Positions 45,726-51,602 of a stretch of DNA of 64,000 bases are shown in pieces; the first letter of the stretch is position 1, and each line of letters begins with the position of its first letter. Source of the stretch: Paracoccus homiensis (lineage in GTDB: Bacteria; Pseudomonadota; Alphaproteobacteria; Rhodobacterales; Rhodobacteraceae); NCBI RefSeq assembly GCF_900111675.1, contig NZ_FOHO01000013.1, positions 35,143-99,142 of the forward strand, written 5' to 3'. The translations under genes and the position numbers were made by a program. The notes below the pieces were generated by a model. The model did not search any database, had not been told where the DNA came from, and saw only the letters and a list, made by a program, of their open reading frames with translations.

Positions 45726-47428
45726 TCCGTGGCCCAGCTTGCGCGGCAGGCGGCGGGCAGGACGACGCGGGGTTCGGGCTTGGCAAAGCTTTGTTCTTCG
45801 GGGCGGCAATCGGTGGCGGCAATGCCCGCATCGCGGTCCAGCGGGCGGCAATACCTGAATTCTTCCCACGGGACGGTGGGTTTGATCTCGACCGTTTCCG
45901 CACAGGCGCAGCAGGTCGCCTCGACCACCATTTTTTCGGGCAGGCATTTGTTGGCCCGGATATCGGTGCCGGAATAGGCCATGTCCCAGAAACTGGTATT
46001 GTCATTCTGGAACCGCATGATCGGCCCCTGCACTTTGTACAGCAGCGACGCCAGAATGATGCCGTTGTTGTTCGCGGTCTGCAGCGGAATATATCCGTTG
46101 CCGTTTTCATAAAGCCCTTCGTAGAAACCGCCTTCGGGGTCGGACAGATCGGCGACGGTTTCAAACAGCAGATCGGTATAGGGCACATCCCACAGGGCCC
46201 ACATGCCGAGCGCCGCCTTGGCGGCTACTGCGGCCCGGTCGGGCTGATAGACATCGCTGGGGTCCAGCGTGTTCCACGGATAGCCATCCGCGAAGATCGA
46301 GTCATAGACGAAGTAAGGCTTGCCCTCGACCTGATGTTCCGACCGCGCGGTGATGATGCCGGTCTGTTCGAAACGGCGTTGCTGCACCAGAAAGATGCGA
46401 TGCGCGAATTCCGCCCGCCAGCCCTGCGAGGCGACATCGGGACCGTCGGGGTCGGGGGTGGGAAAATCCCAGCCCATTTCCAGCCCGTCCAGCAGATAGC
46501 TCTCGGTCAGCACGTAGTTCTGGTTGTGAAAGACGCGCGGGTCGCGGCCGTCATAGGGCACGTCCACGTCATAGATATTGGTGTATTTCAACGGATGCGG
46601 GTCCAGCGCCCCGGTGACGTCGAAGCCCCAGAGGGAAAAGCCCTTGGCGGCGTATTCCTCGTATCCCAGACGGCCTTCCTGCACATAGCGCGTCTCGCCA
46701 TTGCCGCTGACGATCGAGCCGAACAGCCGCCCATCCTCGGCGACGATATTGCAATAGTTCCAGCGCATCGGGATATTGTCGACGCCATTGGCCAGATAGG
46801 GATAGCGCTCCTTCAGGATCCGCAGCCAGACAAGCATCCGGCCCATGTCCAGCACGGAAAATCCGACCTCGCCCGGTTGGTTGGCATAGTTCACCTTTTC
46901 CCCGGTCTGGGTGTTGTAAACCTTGTTCGGCGCCTCGCCCCGGTACAGATCCAGATTGCGCAGCGTGCCGATCAGCTTCGTCGCGCGGCGGTCGAATTCG
47001 CGCTTGTCGATGATGCCCAGTTCATAGGCTGCGACCAGGCCGCTGATATATGATGCCGTGTCCCACAGCGTCGTCGAGGGATAGGATCCGACGGCATTCG
47101 CAAGGCCGGTTTCTTCCTGATAGCTTTTCTCGAAATAGCTCCAGGCGGTGCGGGCCATGTCCATTTCGCGGTCGGTCAGTGCGCCGTGGCGACCGAAATA
47201 CTTGCCGGGCGTCGCTGCGCGGGACAGCAGAAATTCGCGCCGCGCCTGCAAGGCGGCAGGGTCCGGGGCAGGCGGCAGAAGTTCCGCGATGGGGGTGTCG
47301 CCGGGAAACAGTTCCGCCGGATCAAGGGTCTGCGCTGCAGTGTCCTGCGCGATGGCCGGGCCAAGCGCGCCCAGCAGCGCCCCCCCTGCAAGCAGGCCTG
47401 CCCGAATAGCGGTGCCAATGCGTGTCAT
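45722..47428 (-). CDS. Secreted DUF3131 protein with Cys-rich tail
   Basis: 568 residues. A signal peptide (AIRAGLLAGGALLGALGPAIAQ) is followed from ~85 by a DUF3131-type domain (ARTAWSYFEKSYQEETGLANAVGSYPSTTLWDTASYI) paralogous to that at 41415-42746. The last ~90 residues hold several cysteines (NKCLPEK, TCCACAE, RYCRP, TDCRPEE), possibly metal-binding or disulfide-linked; the other copy lacks this. Start ATG 47428 has GGAGGGACGTG upstream and overlaps the Hpt-like gene stop; a GTG one codon earlier is possible. Predicted periplasmic, unknown reaction on a glycan. Confidence 0.82.
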   Translation of the reverse strand: MTRIGTAIRAGLLAGGALLGALGPAIAQDTAAQTLDPAELFPGDTPIAELLPPAPDPAALQARREFLLSRAATPGKYFGRHGALTDREMDMARTAWSYFEKSYQEETGLANAVGSYPSTTLWDTASYISGLVAAYELGIIDKREFDRRATKLIGTLRNLDLYRGEAPNKVYNTQTGEKVNYANQPGEVGFSVLDMGRMLVWLRILKERYPYLANGVDNIPMRWNYCNIVAEDGRLFGSIVSGNGETRYVQEGRLGYEEYAAKGFSLWGFDVTGALDPHPLKYTNIYDVDVPYDGRDPRVFHNQNYVLTESYLLDGLEMGWDFPTPDPDGPDVASQGWRAEFAHRIFLVQQRRFEQTGIITARSEHQVEGKPYFVYDSIFADGYPWNTLDPSDVYQPDRAAVAAKAALGMWALWDVPYTDLLFETVADLSDPEGGFYEGLYENGNGYIPLQTANNNGIILASLLYKVQGPIMRFQNDNTSFWDMAYSGTDIRANKCLPEKMVVEATCCACAETVEIKPTVPWEEFRYCRPLDRDAGIAATDCRPEEQSFAKPEPRVVLPAACRASWATE

Positions 47429-47937
47429 CACGTCCCTCCGCTTTGCGGCGCTGCGGCGCCCTGAAAATCACGGGAAAGCAAATCCAGGATCTCGTCCCTT
47501 AACAGCCGTACCTGTTCAAGGATCTCGGCCTGCTGTTGCGGGGCCGGGTCGCCGTTGTGATGCCGGTCCTGCAACTGGCGGCACCGCTCGGCCAGGCTGC
47601 TGCAGCCGACCGTGTCCAGAATGCCGATGAAGGAATGCAAGGCGCGGCGGCGCGTTTCGTCCTGCGGATCGTCGACGGTGTCAAATACCGCCAGATGCCG
47701 GTCCAGATCCGAAATCGCGGCATGCAACAGGGCGGGCAGGGTGTCCGGCCCAAGTTCGTTGCGCATTTCCGCGATGCGTTGGTGCAATTCCTCGGGGTAG
47801 TGCAGCCGCGCGGGTTCGATGGGCGACGCATCGGCCTGAGCTGGCGGTGGCGCGGCCCTGCGACGCAGGCCTAAATATGCGATCGCACCGGCCAGACCCG
47901 CCGCGACTAGCACAAGGAACCAGGCGGTGCCGCTCAT
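47428..47937 (-). CDS. Membrane-anchored Hpt-like protein
   Basis: 169 residues: an N-terminal membrane anchor (TAWFLVLVAAGLAGAIAYLGL) and a helical cytoplasmic domain resembling a histidine phosphotransfer module. The expected phospho-acceptor would be His ~100 in RRALHSFIGILDTVG, with LAERCRQLQ downstream as in Hpt helices, but the usual x-LKG after the histidine is replaced by SFIG. It may pass or sink phosphate for the response regulator domain of the phosphatase three genes upstream, or only dock partners. ATGA overlaps on both sides. Confidence 0.6.
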   Translation of the reverse strand: MSGTAWFLVLVAAGLAGAIAYLGLRRRAAPPPAQADASPIEPARLHYPEELHQRIAEMRNELGPDTLPALLHAAISDLDRHLAVFDTVDDPQDETRRRALHSFIGILDTVGCSSLAERCRQLQDRHHNGDPAPQQQAEILEQVRLLRDEILDLLSRDFQGAAAPQSGGT

Positions 47938-48350
47938 GCGCCGTTCCCGCGATTGAAGGACAGGCACAGGCGGTTGCGCCCCTCGGCGGGGGTGAACTGC
48001 ACCTCATCTGCAAGCTGGCTGATCAAGGGGATCCCACGGCCATTTTCATCCATCGGGTCAATGTCACCCAGATCGGTCACATCGGTGTAAAGATCCGAAG
48101 GGCTTTGGCGGCCCGCGTCGATGATTTCTATCCGGACGCTGTCGGCAAGGATCTGCGCCGTGATGTGGATCGCGCTTTGCGTCTGCGAGGCGCGGGCATG
48201 ATTGACCGCGTTTGTCAGCGCCTCGGCCAGACAGATCTCGACCGTGCTCAGCCGATCCTCGGACAGGGCATCCGACAGCGTGGCCAGCATTGCCGGGACG
48301 ATCCGGTCCACCTCGGCAAGGTCGGGGCGCATATCCTGTTGCAGCGACAT
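47934..48350 (-). CDS. RsbW-like anti-sigma/serine kinase (HATPase_c_2)
   Basis: 138 residues of GHKL ATPase fold: N-box in CLAEALTNAVNHA, G1-like IIDAGR, and GRGIPLI. Such kinases phosphorylate the partner STAS protein and bind an alternative target (sigma factor or other protein) when the STAS protein is phosphorylated. The STAS gene is immediately upstream with an ATGA overlap. Related to RbaW of Rhodobacter capsulatus in type. The target may be a sigma factor elsewhere or the polysaccharide machinery encoded next door. Start ATG 48350. Confidence 0.85.
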   Translation of the reverse strand: MSLQQDMRPDLAEVDRIVPAMLATLSDALSEDRLSTVEICLAEALTNAVNHARASQTQSAIHITAQILADSVRIEIIDAGRQSPSDLYTDVTDLGDIDPMDENGRGIPLISQLADEVQFTPAEGRNRLCLSFNRGNGA

Positions 48351-48697
48351 CAATCGCGGTCCTGCATGGCGGCAAGTGCCGTCGCGCGGTTCTTGTGGAT
48401 CGCGAAGACTCGGCTCATATGCGTGATGTTGAACATCTTCTCGACCCCGCCGGACAGGCCGCAGATCGCAACCTCGCCGCGGTTGCCGACCCGCTTCAGC
48501 ACCCCGACCATCGCGCCGATTCCCGACGAATCGACAAAGCTGACCTGTTCCAGATCAATCAGCAGCCGATCCTCGCCCTTGGTGATCAGCCCGATCACCT
48601 CGTCGCGGAAGGCGGTCGCATTCGCGGCGGTCAGCCTTTCGGTGTTCGGCTCGACCACGCAGATGCCGCCCTCTTGTCCCGATAGCGCCTTGATCAT
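48350..48697 (-). CDS. STAS-domain anti-sigma factor antagonist (RsbV-like)
   Basis: 115 residues, one STAS domain. The phospho-acceptor motif VDSSGIGAMVG lies near residue 55, followed by KRVGNRGEVAICGL. In partner switching the unphosphorylated form binds the RsbW-like kinase, encoded just downstream, and the PP2C phosphatase encoded just upstream reactivates it. Overlaps both neighbours by about four bases, so the three proteins are probably made in fixed ratio. Confidence 0.87.
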   Translation of the reverse strand: MIKALSGQEGGICVVEPNTERLTAANATAFRDEVIGLITKGEDRLLIDLEQVSFVDSSGIGAMVGVLKRVGNRGEVAICGLSGGVEKMFNITHMSRVFAIHKNRATALAAMQDRD

Positions 48698-49911
48698 TTA
48701 TGATTTCTCCTTTCGCAGACGAGAACGCTGAGGTCGTCGTCAAGGGCCTTGCCGCGGCACCAGATCTTCAGGGCGGCGGCCAGATTTTCGGGGATCTGCG
48801 CCGGACGACCGGCCTGATCGCGGATCGTGGCGATGACCCGATCTTCGTCGAAGGGTTCGCCGGCCGGGTTTTCGGCCTCATGCGCGCCGTCCGACACCAG
48901 AACCAGCGACTGGCCGGGGCCAAAGTCGATCCGGCTGTTGGCAAACTCCATCTCTTCGACCAGCGCGACGGGAAAGCCACCGCCGCCGATGGCGCGGCAA
49001 TTGCCATCCGCGTCCAGCAGCGTGGGCGACGGATATCCCGCCTGGCAATAGTGCAGCTGGTTATCTGACCGATCCAGCACGCCGCAGAACATGGTGAAAT
49101 ATTCATCCCCATCGGGGTCGAAGAAACGACGGTTCAGGGCCTGTACAAGCCGCGCCGGGTTCAGGCTGCCATCCAGACCGACGACATGCTTGCGCATATG
49201 TTCCGCTGTCAGAAGATGCCCCAGCGCGACCGACAGCAGCGCGGCGTGGACACCGTGCCCGGCCACATCAATGGCGTAGAAGGCCGTCAGATCCGCCGTC
49301 AATTCGTAAAAGGCGAACATGTCGCCTGACAGGATGTTCGAGGGCGCGAAGGTCGAATGAAAGGCGCAGTCGCGCATCGTGACATGAGGTTGCGGCAACA
49401 GGCGGCGCTGCGCGCTGGCGGCGGCGCGGATGTCATCTTCGATCCGTTCCTTGGCGCGGGAAATTGCGGCATTGCGTTCTGCCAGCAATTGTTCATGTTC
49501 CAGCAGACGGCTGACACTGCGAACCCGTGCGGTCAGGCTGGCCATGTCCAAGGGCTTCGCCATGAAATCGTCGACGCCGGATTCCAGCGCGGTTTCACGT
49601 TCGCCCCGCTGATCGCGACCGGTCACCATCAGGATATGGACATAGCGATCGCTGACGGTATCGCGCAGCTTGCGGGCAAGCTGGCTGCCATCAAGGCCCG
49701 GCATGTCCAGATCGCAGATCAAAAGCTGCGCATCGGTGGCACCGACAAGCTCATAGGCCCGCAACCCGTCCTCGGCTTCGATCGGTTCATAGCCCAACTG
49801 CCGCACCAGCGCCGAGATATAGGCCCGCTGAAACGCATCGTCATCGGCAACAATGACCTTGCGGGCCAAGGGCCTGCGCGTCGCCTTTAATCCTGGTTCC
49901 AGTGCGGTCAT
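48694..49911 (-). CDS. Response regulator fused to PP2C-type serine phosphatase (RsbU-like)
   Basis: 405 residues. N-terminal CheY-like receiver (KVIVADDDAFQR, phospho-Asp in LLICDLDMPG near 69, Lys in FMAKPLD), a short coiled-coil linker (~138-170) and a SpoIIE/PP2C domain (ILSGDMFAFYE, YAIDVAGHGVHAALLS, LVLVSDGAHE, DDDLSVLV) with the metal aspartates present. A sensor kinase would phosphorylate the receiver and switch on dephosphorylation of the STAS protein. First gene of the 11-gene operon. Start ATG 49911; no strong Shine-Dalgarno is seen. Confidence 0.9.
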   Translation of the reverse strand: MTALEPGLKATRRPLARKVIVADDDAFQRAYISALVRQLGYEPIEAEDGLRAYELVGATDAQLLICDLDMPGLDGSQLARKLRDTVSDRYVHILMVTGRDQRGERETALESGVDDFMAKPLDMASLTARVRSVSRLLEHEQLLAERNAAISRAKERIEDDIRAAASAQRRLLPQPHVTMRDCAFHSTFAPSNILSGDMFAFYELTADLTAFYAIDVAGHGVHAALLSVALGHLLTAEHMRKHVVGLDGSLNPARLVQALNRRFFDPDGDEYFTMFCGVLDRSDNQLHYCQAGYPSPTLLDADGNCRAIGGGGFPVALVEEMEFANSRIDFGPGQSLVLVSDGAHEAENPAGEPFDEDRVIATIRDQAGRPAQIPENLAAALKIWCRGKALDDDLSVLVCERRNHK

Positions 49912-49969
49912 CAAGTATCACGAAATACAGCGGTCAATAACTCAACCCTAAATGGAGTGTGTTGAAACG

Positions 49970-49985
49970 CAAGACTTCTGTCTTG
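49970..49985. promoter_or_regulatory. Palindrome upstream of the polysaccharide/partner-switch operon
   Basis: CAAGAC (49970-49975) and GTCTTG (49980-49985) form a perfect dyad with a 4-base centre, 59 bp upstream of the first operon gene. Position fits an operator for that promoter. Confidence 0.4.
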
Positions 49986-50130
49986 CTGGGTCAAGGGTCG
50001 TGGCCAATAGATCGCGCGTTCAATGCCGGGACGCATATCGCAATGCGTGGTCCCACCTGTTGGCCGGTGGTTTTCACGCAGGTGAAGGCAAATACGCCGA
50101 ATTTTATTCAGTTTCATGGCAGGTGTTCTT

Positions 50131-50149
50131 TTCTGACATTGCATCAGAA
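50131..50149. promoter_or_regulatory. Second dyad upstream of the operon
   Basis: TTCTGA and TCAGAA separated by seven bases, in AT-richer DNA about 220 bp before the operon start. It could be a distal regulator site. Confidence 0.3.
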
Positions 50150-50258
50150 TAGACAGGTGGAATCGCCCCTGTCACCTGCGCAACAAGGCAGGGCGCATCC
50201 CGAACGAAGAGTACGACCTATGCTGACGGATAGGGCACGAATTGCCCGATCGCATGCG

Positions 50259-50861
50259 TCAGACCAGGTTGCGGTCGCGCGCGATCATCGCGGCATGGGT
50301 GCGGTTGCGGGCGTTCAGCTTGCGGCACAGGGTCTTGGCATGCAGTTTGACGGTCGCCTCGTGCAATCCGTAATCGCGGGCGATTTCCTTGTTTGACTGG
50401 CCGCGGCAAATGCCGTTCAGCACATCCAGTTCGCGATTGGTCAGCAGCGAGGACCCCGGATCGGTCTTCTGCTGCATGAAGTCGAAGGGGGCATAGACCT
50501 CGCCCTCGACCATGAAGCGGACCGCAGCCACCATGGATTTCGAGGCCAGCGTCTTGGGCACGAAACCCGAGGCGCCTGCCGCGATCGCCTCTTCGGCCAG
50601 CACGCGGGTGGTGGTGCCCGACAAGATCGCCACCGGACGTTCCTCGTTGACGTCGCGCATCTCGGTCAGGCCGTCCAGACCATTCATGCCGGGCATGTTG
50701 TAATCCAGCAGGACCAGATCATAGGTGCCCGTGCCCTTCACCTGGTCGATTGCCTCGGGCAGCGACCCTACGGTGTCAACCTCGGCTTCGCTTTCAACCT
50801 TCAGCAGTGCTGCAATGGCTTCCCGGACAAGGCCATGGTCATCGGCGATCAGGATCCGCAT
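50259..50861 (-). CDS. LuxR/NarL-family response regulator
   Basis: 200 residues. A CheY-like receiver (RILIADDHGLVREA; phospho-Asp in LLDYNMPG; Lys in FVPKTLA) and a C-terminal LuxR helix-turn-helix (LTNRELDVLNGICRGQSNKEIARDYGLHEATVKLHAKTLCRKL is the span, about 135-178). Divergent from the periplasmic protein and hybrid kinase gene pair, its probable partner kinase. Start ATG 50861 has GAGG upstream; the longer frame adds 12 unsupported codons. Confidence 0.9.
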   Translation of the reverse strand: MRILIADDHGLVREAIAALLKVESEAEVDTVGSLPEAIDQVKGTGTYDLVLLDYNMPGMNGLDGLTEMRDVNEERPVAILSGTTTRVLAEEAIAAGASGFVPKTLASKSMVAAVRFMVEGEVYAPFDFMQQKTDPGSSLLTNRELDVLNGICRGQSNKEIARDYGLHEATVKLHAKTLCRKLNARNRTHAAMIARDRNLV

Positions 50862-50990
50862 CAACTTGCCTCGTCCTCTTCTCAGGCTTGCGAACATCGT
50901 TGTCCGCCCAATATCTTCAAATAGTTATAACGCGACGGTCGAAACCGGCAACTCTGTTGTGAATCACCTCTGGACGTTGCCACGCGCCAT

Positions 50991-51010
50991 GACTATCCGA
51001 AAGTATAGTC
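50991..51010. promoter_or_regulatory. Candidate response-regulator binding site
   Basis: GACTAT (50991-50996) and ATAGTC (51005-51010) form a perfect dyad around eight bases in the 234-bp divergent region between the LuxR-type regulator and the periplasmic protein gene. It lies 86 bp upstream of the latter start, a good place for an activator site. Confidence 0.45.
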
Positions 51011-51095
51011 TGCACTACTTCTGCAACGGTGACGAGAGTCAGGATTCATGCGATGAAATCTGCGATACATCTTGGACCGCCGTTGGAGTCAGGCA

Positions 51096-51602
51096 ATGAC
51101 GACCTTTTTCACACGTACCCTGTTTACCGCAGCCTTCATCGCATCCGCCGGGATTGCGCATGCGCTGGAACCCGCAACCGATGAGGTGGTGCTGACCGTG
51201 AGTGGCGAGATCAGCGAAGCCAATGCTGATGGTGCGGCGCAATTCGACCTGTCCATGCTGGAAGGTCTGGACCCCGTGACCGTCGAGACGTCGACGATCT
51301 GGACCGATGGGGTCCAAAGCTTCGAAGGCGTGCCGCTGGCGACCCTTCTGAAGGCCGTGGGCGCCGATGGTGCGATGCTGCGGGCATCGGCGATCAACGA
51401 CTACGCCGTCGAGATCCCGGTCGAGGATGCCGTCGAAGGCGGTCCGATCGTGGCCTATCTTCTGAATGGCGAACCCATGAGCGTGCGTGATAAGGGTCCG
51501 CTATGGATTGTCTATCCGTTCGATTCCGCCCCTGAATACCAGACCGAACAGGTCTATTCGCGCAGCATCTGGCAGCTTGATCGCATCGAGGTTCAGCCCT
51601 GA
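51096..51602 (+). CDS. Periplasmic molybdopterin-fold (SUOX-like) protein without cofactor cysteine
   Basis: 168 residues with a signal peptide (FTRTLFTAAFIASAGIAHA). The mature part resembles the oxidoreductase molybdopterin-binding fold (LTVSGEI, FEGVPLATLLKAVGA, LNGEPMSVRDKGPLWIVYPFD), but the mature protein lacks a cysteine to ligate molybdenum and is short. It may be a sensing or structural module. Its stop overlaps the hybrid kinase gene by four bases, so it is probably a periplasmic partner of that kinase. Start ATG 51096 follows GGAG at seven bases. Confidence 0.78.
   Translation: MTTFFTRTLFTAAFIASAGIAHALEPATDEVVLTVSGEISEANADGAAQFDLSMLEGLDPVTVETSTIWTDGVQSFEGVPLATLLKAVGADGAMLRASAINDYAVEIPVEDAVEGGPIVAYLLNGEPMSVRDKGPLWIVYPFDSAPEYQTEQVYSRSIWQLDRIEVQP

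Larger units (their letters stand above)
49912..50258. other. 347-bp intergenic region with three dyad symmetries
   Basis: No convincing gene lies here; short frames on both strands lack codon bias. It should contain the terminator of the LuxR-type gene and the promoter of the 11-gene minus-strand operon. Three inverted repeats stand out: CAAGAC-TTCT-GTCTTG (49970-49985), TTCTGA-N7-TCAGAA (50131-50149), and GACAGG/CCTGTC (50152-50173). The last is nearest the upstream gene end and may be its terminator. Confidence 0.5.

Noticed and set aside
49959..50396. A possible small plus-strand gene in the 347-bp gap before the polysaccharide operon
   Set aside because: It lacks codon bias and a convincing ribosome site, and runs into the well-supported LuxR-type gene on the other strand.
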